Assembly: GCA_016212275.1 (NCBI GenBank)
Contig: JACRGR010000013.1
Location: forward strand, 1 to 58,732
DNA length: 58,732 nt
Direction of reading: 5' to 3'
From: Nitrospinota bacterium
GTDB lineage: Bacteria; Nitrospinota_A; UBA7883; JACRGQ01
In this document: in pieces, positions 27,039 through 35,672 of the stretch
Position numbering within the stretch: position 1 is the first letter of the stretch
Layout of the letters: each line of letters starts with the position of its first letter
The notes under the pieces: model-generated
What the model saw: the letters and a program-made list of their open reading frames with translations, nothing else
Told to the model about the DNA's origin: nothing
Databases searched by the model: none
Translations under genes and position numbers: made by a program

Positions 27039-27457
27039 ATCCACGGATTACACGGATTTCACAGATGGAAGATGAAAATACATACCAGATAATCGGGGCC
27101 GCAATGGAAGTTCACCGCCAATTAGGATGCGGTTTCCTGGAATCCGTTTATCAAGAGGCATTGGCTCTTGAATTCCAACTTAGGAACATCCCTTTTGAAA
27201 TAGAACAGCAACTTCCTGTGCATTACAAAGATCAGAAACTGGAATCTTGCTATCGGGCAGACTTTGTTTGCTACGGAGCGATAATTGTTGAATTGAAGGC
27301 ACTTTCAAAAACAGGCGGAATTGAGGAGGCACAAGTCATAAATTACCTTAAAGCGAGCGGCTATTCAAAAGCATTATTGCTTAACTTTGGAACCAAGTCC
27401 CTTGAGCATAAACGATTTGTTTTTCCCAAATCCGTGAAATCTGTGGAATCTGCGGAT
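27039..27457. mobile_element. Terminal-inverted-repeat element carrying a GxxExxY gene
   Basis: Imperfect 28-nt inverted repeats bound the element: 27039-27066 and 27430-27457 match at 23 of 28 positions after inversion. The interior is nearly all the GxxExxY gene and is markedly AT-richer (about 43% GC in a sampled stretch) than flanking DNA. It sits between cysS and rlmB, two genes otherwise in the same operon. No transposase is encoded, so any movement would need outside help. Confidence 0.65.
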
Positions 27458-27472
27458 AACCTACATGTCTAA
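27065..27472 (+). CDS. GxxExxY protein (PD-(D/E)XK nuclease-like fold)
   Basis: A 135-residue protein of the GxxExxY family, with the defining motif GFLESVY (residues 23-29) and a PD-(D/E)XK-like core (YRADFVCYGAIIVELKAL, then EEAQVINYLKASG). The family is common in environmental genomes; its cellular role is unsettled. Base composition differs from the neighbours, and both ends of the gene lie in the terminal inverted repeats, so its last dozen residues are encoded by repeat sequence. It overlaps the rlmB start by 8 nt. Confidence 0.88.
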   Translation: MEDENTYQIIGAAMEVHRQLGCGFLESVYQEALALEFQLRNIPFEIEQQLPVHYKDQKLESCYRADFVCYGAIIVELKALSKTGGIEEAQVINYLKASGYSKALLLNFGTKSLEHKRFVFPKSVKSVESADNLHV

Positions 27473-28199
27473 AGAGATAGTGTTCGGCAGGCACCCGGTG
27501 ATGGAGGTGTTGAAAGCGGGGAAACGCCCGGTGGAAGTCATTTTCCACGTTCCGCAGACCGCCGGAAAAATGGAAGACCTGTTCGGCCTCGCCCGCAAGA
27601 AAGGGATTCCCCTCAAGACCGCGAACACCCATCAGCTTGACCAGCGCACGCAAGGGGGAAACCATCAGGGCATTCTGGCGGTGGTGGAGCCGGTACAGCC
27701 GCACCCGCTGGATTTTTTCATTGACCTCGTGAGATCGAAATCCGAACGCCCCGTGATCGTGGTGCTGGATTCCATCGAGGACCCGCACAATTTCGGGGCC
27801 ATCCTCCGCTCGGCGGAGACCTTTGGCATCGCGGGGGCGGTGTTCCCGAAGGACCGCAGTTGCGGCATCAATTCCACCGTCGTCAAGACATCGGCGGGCG
27901 CGACCGAGCACATGGATTTTTGCCGCGTGACGAACATCGCGGAGACGCTCAAGAAACTGCGCGAGGAAGGGTTTTATGTGGTGGCGGCGGAGGCGGACGG
28001 GGAGATACCCCTGCCCTCCTTCGAACCGCGGTTTCCCCTGGCGGTGGTTGTCGGCTCCGAGGGGAAAGGGGTGCGCCCGCTGGTGCGGAAGAATTGCGAC
28101 GCGGCGGTCAGCATTCCGCTAGCCGGCGCGGTCTCTTCTTTGAATGTATCAACGGCGGCGGCGGTCGTCTTTTACGAAGTTTCCCGCCACCGCCGATAA
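27465..28199 (+). CDS. rlmB: 23S rRNA 2'-O-methyltransferase, RlmB/TrmH family
   Basis: A 244-residue SpoU-type methyltransferase. An N-terminal RNA-binding substrate domain (1-75: VFGRHPVMEVL) is followed by a trefoil-knot SAM domain with NFGAILRSAETFG, GSEGKGVRPLVRKNCD and IPLAGAVSSLNVSTAAAVVFYE. RlmB modifies G2251; related TrmH proteins modify tRNA G18, and the N-terminal domain favours the RlmB type. No ribosome site is visible because the upstream sequence is the end of the inserted element. Translation may be coupled to the GxxExxY gene. Confidence 0.92.
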   Translation: MSKEIVFGRHPVMEVLKAGKRPVEVIFHVPQTAGKMEDLFGLARKKGIPLKTANTHQLDQRTQGGNHQGILAVVEPVQPHPLDFFIDLVRSKSERPVIVVLDSIEDPHNFGAILRSAETFGIAGAVFPKDRSCGINSTVVKTSAGATEHMDFCRVTNIAETLKKLREEGFYVVAAEADGEIPLPSFEPRFPLAVVVGSEGKGVRPLVRKNCDAAVSIPLAGAVSSLNVSTAAAVVFYEVSRHRR

Positions 28200-28206
28200 C
28201 CTTGAC

Positions 28207-29106
28207 TCACTTGGAAGAAGTGGCCGGGATCTCCTGCGCTTTTGCTTTTACCTTTTTCGGCGACGTCTGCGGAACATCGCAACATATTTTCCCCGTCGGG
28301 CAGGTGGGGATTTTCCGGTAGAACGTGAGCGCGTTCACATATACCTGCTGGTTTTCGGGGAACTGAACCTGGTACGTCATCAATTGATTCGTCGCCGCCG
28401 CGTACAGTTTTTGGGCGATGGGGGTGGCAAGGAACTTCGTCAGCCCCGTGTTCCCCGCGTTGCGCCATTGCGTGTAGGCGTCGTTTATCGCGCCGTAAAA
28501 CGCCAGCGTGGATGGCACCGAGGGGAGCGTGCGCGGATACGGCGAATACCCGGCGGGCGGCGGCCCCAGCTTGGTGGAATCGAGCGCGAGCCGCTGGATG
28601 CCATCGCCGAAATCCGGATCCTTTTGGGCGAACACGGTGCGGGCCACCGACTGCATGCACATCATGCCGCCGCACATGGCGCACGGCTCCAGCGAAGTAT
28701 AAATGGTGTACCCCTTCAGGCTGAAGTTCCGGGTGGCCTGCTGGTATTGGGTCATCAGCCGCACCTCGCCATGCTGGGTGCCGTTGCTGTTGCAGTTCAC
28801 GCAATTGCGCGCCCACCACAACACATTGTTGTTCGCGTCCACCAGCACCGATCCGATGTTGTAGCCCCGGCTTCCGGCGCCATTGGTTGTCTGCCAGTCC
28901 TTGTTCACCACCGCCAAGGCGACCAACATGAATATCTGGTCGCGCTCTTCCGCCGCGCTTGCCGCAGTAGCCTGTACCGGGGCGGCGGCAACGGCGGTTT
29001 CAACAGTTCCGGCAAATACCGCGCCGGCGGACCCCAGCGCGACAAATGCGGAAACCGCAAAAGCAATGAATAGCCGAGGAACCAGACCTTTTTTCAACTT
29101 CTCCAC
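28207..29106 (-). CDS. Exported cytidine/nucleoside-deaminase-like protein
   Basis: A 299-residue protein with an N-terminal signal peptide (RLFIAFAVSAFVALGSAGAVFA, predicted cleavage after about residue 32). The zinc-deaminase core follows: H112-G-E114 (QHGEVRLM) and P141-C142-A-M-C145 (SLEPCAMCGGMM). All zinc ligands and the proton-shuttle Glu are present, so it could be active. Additional cysteines (NCVNCN, CPTGKICC) may form disulfides. The start is GTG at 29106, with GGGAGGGG close upstream. Deaminases of this family are normally cytoplasmic; the exported location is unusual. It is convergent with rlmB and divergent from flagellin. Confidence 0.85.
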   Translation of the reverse strand: MEKLKKGLVPRLFIAFAVSAFVALGSAGAVFAGTVETAVAAAPVQATAASAAEERDQIFMLVALAVVNKDWQTTNGAGSRGYNIGSVLVDANNNVLWWARNCVNCNSNGTQHGEVRLMTQYQQATRNFSLKGYTIYTSLEPCAMCGGMMCMQSVARTVFAQKDPDFGDGIQRLALDSTKLGPPPAGYSPYPRTLPSVPSTLAFYGAINDAYTQWRNAGNTGLTKFLATPIAQKLYAAATNQLMTYQVQFPENQQVYVNALTFYRKIPTCPTGKICCDVPQTSPKKVKAKAQEIPATSSK

Positions 29107-29250
29107 ATCCCCTCCCGGATTTTTCCCAATGGCGTCATTGCCGTTGGTTTTAAATATTTTTACTATCCTACCCTTTACAGCCTTTCCGGGCAATCCCCCT
29201 TGCATTCCGGCGGGATTTTCGTACAATCAAGCTAAGGAGAAAAAACGGAT
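29107..29250. other. Divergent intergenic region before flagellin
   Basis: Contains a possible vegetative promoter for flagellin (TTGCCG, 17 nt, TACTAT around 29139-29167) and an AAGGAG ribosome site 11 nt before the ATG. I found no sigma-28 or correctly spaced sigma-54 site here, which is unexpected for a flagellin gene. Confidence 0.4.
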
Positions 29251-30099
29251 ATGCCGGTCCCCATTTCGAACAACACCACGGGAACGCTGAACAAGATTTC
29301 CCAGACACAGCAATCGCTGGGATCTTCGCTTTCCAAGCTGTCGTCCGGCCAGCGCATCACAAAAGCGGCGGACGACGCGGCGGGCCTCGCCATATCCGAA
29401 AAACTGGGCGCGCAAAACGCCTCCATCGAGCAGGCGATCAAGAACATCAGCGCGGGCGGCGCGATGGCGCGCACGGCGGAGGGCGGCATCGGCCAAATAT
29501 CCGAACTGCTTACGCGCGGGCGCGAGCTTGCCGTACAGTCCGCCAACGGCACCCTTTCCGCACAGCAACGGCAAACGCTCAATACCGAATTCTCGAGCAT
29601 CAAAAGCGAAATTGACCGGATAACGCAGACCACCGAGTTCAACGGACAAAAGCTCCTCACCGGCGACCTGGGCCCGAACGCGGCGAACCCCGTGACCATA
29701 CAGGCCGGCACCGGCAACACGCCCGCCGACCGGATAGCGCTCAACGGCGTTCAAGCGATGGACGTCGCCACGCTCGGCATTTCCTCCAGCGCCATAGACA
29801 CGCCGGCGAACGCGCTTGCCTCACTGCAAACAATTGACGCGGCCATGCAGGCCACCTCGCAAAACCGGGCCGCAGTCGGGGCCATAGGCAACCGGCTCAC
29901 TTCCGCGGCGCAGAACCTTTCGGTGACCAACGAAAACCTGATGGCGGCCGATTCGCAGATACGCGGGCTGGACTACGCTTCGGAAGTCTCGAAGACGGCC
30001 ACGGCGAACGTGGCGTTGCGCGCGGGGATCAGCGCGTTGAAAGAGGGATTGAAGTCGAACGAACGGGCCATCGGAAGCCTGTTGAACTTGAAGGGCTGA
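29251..30099 (+). CDS. fliC: Flagellin
   Basis: A 282-residue filament protein. The conserved N-terminal D0/D1 helices (LSSGQRITKAADDAAGLAISE, ISELLTRGRELAVQSANGTLS, EFNGQKLL) and C-terminal D1/D0 helices (AAVGAIGNRL, NLMAADSQIRGLDYASE) are present, but the variable outer domains are almost absent, making it a minimal flagellin. The C-terminus ends in SLLNLKG rather than the more usual LLR. It is exported through the flagellar apparatus with no signal peptide. No FliS or FliD neighbour is visible. Confidence 0.96.
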   Translation: MPVPISNNTTGTLNKISQTQQSLGSSLSKLSSGQRITKAADDAAGLAISEKLGAQNASIEQAIKNISAGGAMARTAEGGIGQISELLTRGRELAVQSANGTLSAQQRQTLNTEFSSIKSEIDRITQTTEFNGQKLLTGDLGPNAANPVTIQAGTGNTPADRIALNGVQAMDVATLGISSSAIDTPANALASLQTIDAAMQATSQNRAAVGAIGNRLTSAAQNLSVTNENLMAADSQIRGLDYASEVSKTATANVALRAGISALKEGLKSNERAIGSLLNLKG

Positions 30100-30108
30100 T
30101 CACCACCT

Positions 30109-31347
30109 TTATCCCCGCACGATATTCAGAACCCCGTTCACCAGCCCCATCCTGCTGAACGTCTCTATCTGCCTTATCTGCGCCGTGGTAAGCGCGTGCC
30201 CCTGAGCCAGCAGAAGCACTCCGTTGCGCGTGTACACATCCTCCGCGAGGTTCATTCCCGGCTTGAGGTTCTGGATATCCACCCGTATCCCGCGCTTGGG
30301 TTCCAAGTCGGATGTTTGTAAAACCTTTTCAAGCGCCGCCACCACGTCGCGCTGGTAGAACTTACCGGCGTTTTGGTACAGATGTTTTACGGCAAACGCC
30401 TCCTTTTCCTTTTGGGTCTCCAGCTTTTCGGCGGTGAACCTCCGGCGGAACACGATCTCGTCAAAAGCGTTGGCTACGCCAAGTATCTTCGCGGCGGGCG
30501 GTATCCGCTCGTCGAGCAGTCCATCGGGGAAGCCGGTGCCGTCCAGATGCTCCAAATGGCTACGGATGATGTTGCCCGCTCGGCCCAGTTCCTCCGACGG
30601 CGAAAGGATGCTCTGCGCGAACGCGGGGTGTTGCTTGATGAAGGCGACCTGGTCCGGGGTCAGTTTCGAATAATCGGCCTCGCGCCATTCGCGGGGAAGC
30701 GTGATGATGCCGATGTCGTGCAAAAACGCCGCCAGTTTCAGGTCGGCCAAGTCGCGCGGCGGGAGTTTCATCATCTTGCCCACCTCCCCCGCCACCAGCG
30801 CCACGCGCTTGAGGTGGCCGCCCACAAACGGGTCGTACGCCTCCACCATGCCGACCAGCAGACGCACGGACACCAAAAAACTGTCTTTCAGTTGCACGTT
30901 GAGCGCCTGCACCTCTTTGGTGCGCTCGTCCACTTTTTGCTCAAGGTTCTTCTGGTAGTCGTTCACCTTGCGGACAAGTTCGCGGTGCTCCAGCGCCTTG
31001 TTGATCTCCACGTTGAGGGCCTGGAAATCAATCGGCTTGGGAAGGTAGCCGAACGCCCCGGCTTGCATACATTCGACGGCGGTATCCATTTCGCCCACGG
31101 CGGTGGCCATGATAACTTCGGTTTCCGGGTAGAGCGCTTTTATCTGCTTGAGGCATTCGATGCCATCCATGTGCGGCATGCGGATGTCCATAAGGACAAC
31201 GTCGGGCGTTTGCCGTTTTGCTTCCACCAAAGCCTGCTCGCCGTCGTGCGCCTGAAAAACGGCGAACCCCTTCACCTTGAGGAACCGGCCGATGGTTTCC
31301 GTGACTTTTGCCTCGTCGTCAACCACGAGGACGCTGTTTATCGGCAT
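30109..31347 (-). CDS. Response regulator with a divergent HD-GYP domain
   Basis: A 412-residue protein: receiver (1-120, phospho-acceptor Asp in LMDIRMP), coiled linker and an HD-GYP-like domain. The HD pair is kept (LHDIGIITLP), but the canonical HDIGK lysine is Ile, HHE is HLE, GYP is GFP (DGTGFPDG), and the later ADxFD is ANAFD. Several metal or substrate positions are therefore altered, and phosphodiesterase activity is doubtful. A 70-residue C-terminal extension follows (IRVDIQNLKPGMNLAEDVYT). It is the last of a kinase-REC-HD-GYP gene cluster. Confidence 0.9.
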   Translation of the reverse strand: MPINSVLVVDDEAKVTETIGRFLKVKGFAVFQAHDGEQALVEAKRQTPDVVLMDIRMPHMDGIECLKQIKALYPETEVIMATAVGEMDTAVECMQAGAFGYLPKPIDFQALNVEINKALEHRELVRKVNDYQKNLEQKVDERTKEVQALNVQLKDSFLVSVRLLVGMVEAYDPFVGGHLKRVALVAGEVGKMMKLPPRDLADLKLAAFLHDIGIITLPREWREADYSKLTPDQVAFIKQHPAFAQSILSPSEELGRAGNIIRSHLEHLDGTGFPDGLLDERIPPAAKILGVANAFDEIVFRRRFTAEKLETQKEKEAFAVKHLYQNAGKFYQRDVVAALEKVLQTSDLEPKRGIRVDIQNLKPGMNLAEDVYTRNGVLLLAQGHALTTAQIRQIETFSRMGLVNGVLNIVRG

Positions 31348-31379
31348 GGCACCGCCTCACCAACCGCGTGAATGGAGGA

Positions 31380-31760
31380 CTATTCCCGCTTTTCCGCCGC
31401 GATTTTTTTTATCGTATCCAGCAGGAGTTTCAGGTCCACCGGCTTGTGGACAACCGCCTTCGCTCCGGCGTGCATCAGCCGGTCTTCCATGTCCGGTATG
31501 TCTATGGCGCTCACCACGATGACCGCGAGGTCTTTCGCGTCGAACCGCAATTTCTCCAACACTTCGTAACCGTTCATGCCGGGCATCCGGATGTCCAGCG
31601 TCATCAGGTCAGGCTTTTCGTCGCGGATCATGTCCAGCGCCTGCTCGCCATTGGTGGTCATTTGCACGTCGAACCCTTCCTTGACCAGAAAGGTCTTCAG
31701 GTTTTTGCAGAACGAATATTCGTCGTCAACGATCAGCACTTTTTGTTTTTCGCCACTCAT
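31380..31760 (-). CDS. Single-domain response regulator
   Basis: A 126-residue stand-alone receiver with acidic pair (LIVDDE), phospho-acceptor Asp in TLDIRMP, conserved Ser and the lysine in VVHKP. It has no output domain. It lies between the large kinase (gap 33 nt) and the HD-GYP regulator (gap 32 nt) on one strand and probably relays phosphate within that cluster. Confidence 0.93.
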   Translation of the reverse strand: MSGEKQKVLIVDDEYSFCKNLKTFLVKEGFDVQMTTNGEQALDMIRDEKPDLMTLDIRMPGMNGYEVLEKLRFDAKDLAVIVVSAIDIPDMEDRLMHAGAKAVVHKPVDLKLLLDTIKKIAAEKRE

Positions 31761-31793
31761 CAGCCTTCCTCCGGATTACTACTGAATATCATA

Positions 31794-34700
31794 TCAGGTA
31801 TTGCGCGCATCGGGCAGTTTTTCGCCCCCTTTGGGCAAATGGATGATGAAACAGGTCCCCACCCCCTCCAGGCTCTCCACCCGGATCGAGCCGTTGTGCT
31901 CCTCGATTATGCGGTAGGTGACGGAAAGCCCCAGCCCCGTCCCTTTTCCCGGCTCCTTGGTGGTGAAGAACGGGTCGAATATCTTGCCGATGATCTCCTT
32001 CGGGATGCCGGGGCCGGTATCGCAAAACCGGATGTCCACCCCGCCGTCAGCCGCCGGACTGGTGGTGATGGTGATGGTACCCTTGCGCCGTAGCTTCATT
32101 GCGTCCCGCGAGTTGGTGAGCAGGTTCAGCGCCACCTGGGTAAGTTGGTCTTCGTCCGCGCTCACCATCGGCAGGCCCGGTGTGAAGTCCCGTTCCACCG
32201 TGATGTTGTCCAGGTTCAGGTCGTGCTCAAGAAGCGCGATGGTGTGGTCGAACATCGCGTTTATGTCCACCGGCTTTATTTCCATTTTCCGCTGGCGGGC
32301 GAACAACTTGAGGTTGTTGGTGATCTTCGCGGCGCGCTGTATCTGCACCATGATCTCTTCCAGGTTTTCCTTTTCCGCCTTGCGCTTCTCCTCCATCAGC
32401 ATCAATTGGGTTATGGTGCCGATGATGTTCAGCGGATTGAGTATCTCGTGGGCCACCCCGGCGGACAGCGTGCCGACCGAAGCCAGCTTTTCGCTCCTCA
32501 ACAGGAGCATTTGCGATTGTTCGATGGTGGCGACCGCCCTTTTGAGTTCCTCGTTGCTCCGCTTTAGTTCCTCTTCCTGTTTTTTGCGCCGGGTGACATC
32601 GCGGATGATAAGGCTGTAGTACTTTTTGCTTCCCACCTCCCATGAAGAAATGGATACCTCTGCCCGGAACAGGTCGCCCGCCTTGTTCTTTCCGTTCAGC
32701 TCCACGATCTGCGCGATCAGGTGCCGCTTGTTGAAACTCCCGTTTTTCTCGCGCTCCACCACTCCCGCCACATGTTTCGGCGAAAACAGGTCGGGGATAA
32801 GGTTGGGTAATGGCGTGCCCAACATCTCTTCCTCGGTATATCCGAATATCCGGGTGGCGCCGGGGTTCCAGGTGATTATCCTCTGTTCGTGGTCGGCGGA
32901 GATGATCGCGTCGGTGGCCGTTTCCGTCACAGACCGGAACCGCAGTTCCGATTCGCGCAGAAGCTTCTCCGATTCCGTCCGAGCGAAATGGACAGACAGC
33001 ATTTCAGCCGCGATCCGCAGAAGGCGAGAATCTTCCGGCCTCCACTCCCGGCGGTTTTCGGTATCGTCGAACCCCATGAATCCAGTGAGGCGGTTTTCCC
33101 GATTGTTGACCGGCACCACGATAAGCGACTTGATATGTTGCGGTTGCAGTATTGCCTTTTCCGCCGAGGCTTCATCAGAGAGGGTGTCCACGTCCGAAAT
33201 GACAATATCCTCGTTCCAGTTCAATTTCGCCATCCACCACGGGATCACGGAGGCTTCCAGACCTTGCAGATTTTCGATCTGGGGCTCCGTGCCCGGTTTG
33301 CACCACTCATGGGTGTTGTCCATGACCGTGCCGCTTTCGCGGAGCCGGAAGATATAGGCGCGGTTCGCGTTCACTCCCTTGCCGATCACTTCGAGCATCC
33401 GGTTCAGGTCCACCTCGCTTGAGGAAGCGAACAGGCGGGAAAGTTCAACAACCATCTGCTCCATCCGCAAACGCTCCACAAGCGCCTTGTCCGCCAGCTC
33501 TTTTTCTTTCCGCTCCTTTAGACGGTTCAGGCCGAACGCCAAGTCGTTTGCAAGCTCCTGGAAGGGCGCTATTTCGCCAACGCTGAACGCATACGGCCTA
33601 GCCGCGTAAATGTTCAACGCGCCCATCACCTTCCCGCCGTACTCCATCGGAAGCGCGACTGACGACCGGTATCCGCGCTTGAGCGCCTCATCACGCCACG
33701 GAACGAACCGCTCGTCGGTGGCGATGTCGTCCACCTTTGAAGCGATACCGGTTTTGAGTGCCACGCCAGTGGGCCCCTTGCTCCGTTCCGGGTCAGCCAG
33801 GGAGATATTGATAACGTCGAGGTATCCTTCATCCTTCCCGGCCGATGCGGCGGGGCGGACCGACTTCACTTCATCCTCCGCCACCAGCCCCACCCAGGCA
33901 AGCAAATATCCCCCGGTCTCAACAAGCGATTTGCACACCGCTTCAAGTAATTCCTTTTCCCCGGCAATAGAGATGAGCGCCGCATTGCACTCGCTTAAAA
34001 TGCGTAAGGCCAGAACGGTGCGCTTTAGCTCGTATTCCGCCAGCACCCGCGCCGTCACGTCCCGCGCGATGCCGTGGATGGCGGACAGCTCGCCCTGTTC
34101 GTTGTATATCGGGGTGGATTTCTGTTCTATCCAAACGGTATGGCCGTCCTTGTGCATCCACCGCAGGACCAAGAGCGCTTCCCAATCCGCGTTCCCCGTT
34201 ATCAGCGCCTCCAGTTTTTGCCGGTCATCGGGGTGAACCACCATAAGCCCGAAATCGGGATTGGCATACATTTCCTCCGGCGAATATCCGATCACCCCCT
34301 CGGCGGAACCTGAAATGTATTCGATTCCCGCTTCCGGCAATAGCCGGTAAAGGAAAACGATGTCCGAAATGTTCTCCACCAGCAGGCGGTACCGCTCCTC
34401 GCTTTGCCGCAGGACATGCTCCGCCTCTTCGCGGCCCAGTTCGCTTTCCTGTATCCGGGTCACGAGCAGTCCCCCCACGCGCAAAAACACCAGTATCCCG
34501 ATGAGGATGATGATGGACGCGCTGGTGACGGCGATGCCGACCGCCTTGATGAACGGTTCGCGCACCTCCTCCATGTCTATCTTCGCCACCATGCCGAACT
34601 TCCGCCCACCGAGCATGACCGGCTCCACCGCGGCCAGAACCATCTTCCCCCGGTAGTCGCGGGCGAGCATCGGTCCGGAATAGCCGCTCAATGCCTTCTG

Positions 34701-35102
34701 CATCGGCACCGCGAAGCCGGAATTGAACGGCACCGGTTTGGGGGTTTGCATATCGTAATGCCGGTGGCCGAGGAGGAACACGATTGTGTCGCCCTCCCGC
34801 TTGCCGAAAGTAAACTCTCCCGTCCTGCCGAACCCCGCGTACAGCGAATGGCTGTTGATCAGTACCGCAAGCGTCTTATCTATCGCCGTTTCGGCCCCCA
34901 GCCCTTCGGCCTCCTCCATTACGCCGATCTGCTCGATGAGCCGCGCGTGGCTCTTGACCGACTCGAGCAACCTGCCTTGCTGGTCCTTCAGCGACGCTTC
35001 GTACAGGAAATAGAAGGCGATGGAAAGAATGCTGAACGAAACGAACGCCATGACAAGCGCAAGGGAGAATATCCTCCGCCGTTCCCGTTTTACCGCATCC
35101 AT
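31794..35102 (-). CDS. Membrane sensor histidine kinase (PAS/GAF-rich)
   Basis: A 1102-residue kinase. TM1 (about 12-34), a periplasmic sensor of about 155 residues, TM2 (about 191-213), PAS (230-355), two GAF domains (about 370-525 and 560-720), a second PAS (730-855), a coiled coil, HisKA with His in GVAHEILNPL, and HATPase (NLLTNSRDAM, GTGLGLSVTYRIIEEHNG). There is no receiver of its own; the following REC-only protein is the likely partner. The 35103-35304 interval upstream holds no gene, only an AGAGGTG ribosome site and a GGGAATAA/TTATTCCC hairpin near the queD stop. Confidence 0.94.
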   Translation of the reverse strand: MDAVKRERRRIFSLALVMAFVSFSILSIAFYFLYEASLKDQQGRLLESVKSHARLIEQIGVMEEAEGLGAETAIDKTLAVLINSHSLYAGFGRTGEFTFGKREGDTIVFLLGHRHYDMQTPKPVPFNSGFAVPMQKALSGYSGPMLARDYRGKMVLAAVEPVMLGGRKFGMVAKIDMEEVREPFIKAVGIAVTSASIIILIGILVFLRVGGLLVTRIQESELGREEAEHVLRQSEERYRLLVENISDIVFLYRLLPEAGIEYISGSAEGVIGYSPEEMYANPDFGLMVVHPDDRQKLEALITGNADWEALLVLRWMHKDGHTVWIEQKSTPIYNEQGELSAIHGIARDVTARVLAEYELKRTVLALRILSECNAALISIAGEKELLEAVCKSLVETGGYLLAWVGLVAEDEVKSVRPAASAGKDEGYLDVINISLADPERSKGPTGVALKTGIASKVDDIATDERFVPWRDEALKRGYRSSVALPMEYGGKVMGALNIYAARPYAFSVGEIAPFQELANDLAFGLNRLKERKEKELADKALVERLRMEQMVVELSRLFASSSEVDLNRMLEVIGKGVNANRAYIFRLRESGTVMDNTHEWCKPGTEPQIENLQGLEASVIPWWMAKLNWNEDIVISDVDTLSDEASAEKAILQPQHIKSLIVVPVNNRENRLTGFMGFDDTENRREWRPEDSRLLRIAAEMLSVHFARTESEKLLRESELRFRSVTETATDAIISADHEQRIITWNPGATRIFGYTEEEMLGTPLPNLIPDLFSPKHVAGVVEREKNGSFNKRHLIAQIVELNGKNKAGDLFRAEVSISSWEVGSKKYYSLIIRDVTRRKKQEEELKRSNEELKRAVATIEQSQMLLLRSEKLASVGTLSAGVAHEILNPLNIIGTITQLMLMEEKRKAEKENLEEIMVQIQRAAKITNNLKLFARQRKMEIKPVDINAMFDHTIALLEHDLNLDNITVERDFTPGLPMVSADEDQLTQVALNLLTNSRDAMKLRRKGTITITTSPAADGGVDIRFCDTGPGIPKEIIGKIFDPFFTTKEPGKGTGLGLSVTYRIIEEHNGSIRVESLEGVGTCFIIHLPKGGEKLPDARNT

Positions 35103-35304
35103 GTCAGCGCATCACCTCTTCAAGAAAGTTCCGGCCCACTGACGCCTTGTATTCTTTTATCATAACCCACCTTGCGATAGGTTGATGATTCAAAGTATTA
35201 CAGTCGCAACAGGTAGCGGAACAGCTCGGAATTCCATTGGGATGGGGTTTGCCCCTTGCGGAGCCATGTTCTCATGGGGGAATTATTATCGGGAAGGGAA
35301 TAAC

Positions 35305-35670
35305 TTATTCCCGGTAGGAGGCCCATGTGTGGTCGGTCTCGAACACCTTCACCAACGACGGCGGCACCGGCAACGACTTCTTGAGTTCCGTATAAAAATA
35401 CTCCGCCAGCTTTTCGGCGGTGGGGTTTGCTTCATCAAAGGGGGGCACCTCGTTCAGTATCTTGTGGTCCAGCTTCCCGATCAGCGTTTCCATCGCCTTC
35501 TTCACATGGTAGAAATCCACCACCATCTGTATCTCGTCGAGTTGCGGCGCGGCGAACATCGCCTCCACGGTCCAATTATGCCCGTGCAGGTCGGCGCAGG
35601 CCCCTTCGTGCCCGATGAGCTGGTGGGCGGCGGAAAACGAGCTTTTCACGGCGACTTCATACATGCCCAC
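35305..35670 (-). CDS. queD: 6-carboxy-tetrahydropterin synthase-like protein (QueD/PTPS)
   Basis: A 121-residue PTPS-family enzyme with zinc ligands H16 (SAAH), H29 and H31 (LHGHNW), catalytic Cys C25 in GACADLHGH, the DHKILNE segment, and Glu in the ET motif near the C-terminus. It probably makes 6-carboxytetrahydropterin for queuosine or 7-deazapurine synthesis. The GTG start at 35670 has a better-spaced GGGGAA site than the ATG two codons later. It is the last gene of the STAS-CheW-Hsp70 operon (2-nt gap); no other que genes are seen. Confidence 0.9.
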   Translation of the reverse strand: MGMYEVAVKSSFSAAHQLIGHEGACADLHGHNWTVEAMFAAPQLDEIQMVVDFYHVKKAMETLIGKLDHKILNEVPPFDEANPTAEKLAEYFYTELKKSLPVPPSLVKVFETDHTWASYRE

Positions 35671-35672
35671 GG

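Noticed and set aside
29180..29205. Possible sigma-54 promoter before flagellin (GG...TTGC)
   Set aside because: The spacing between GG and GC is 11-12 nt rather than the required 10.
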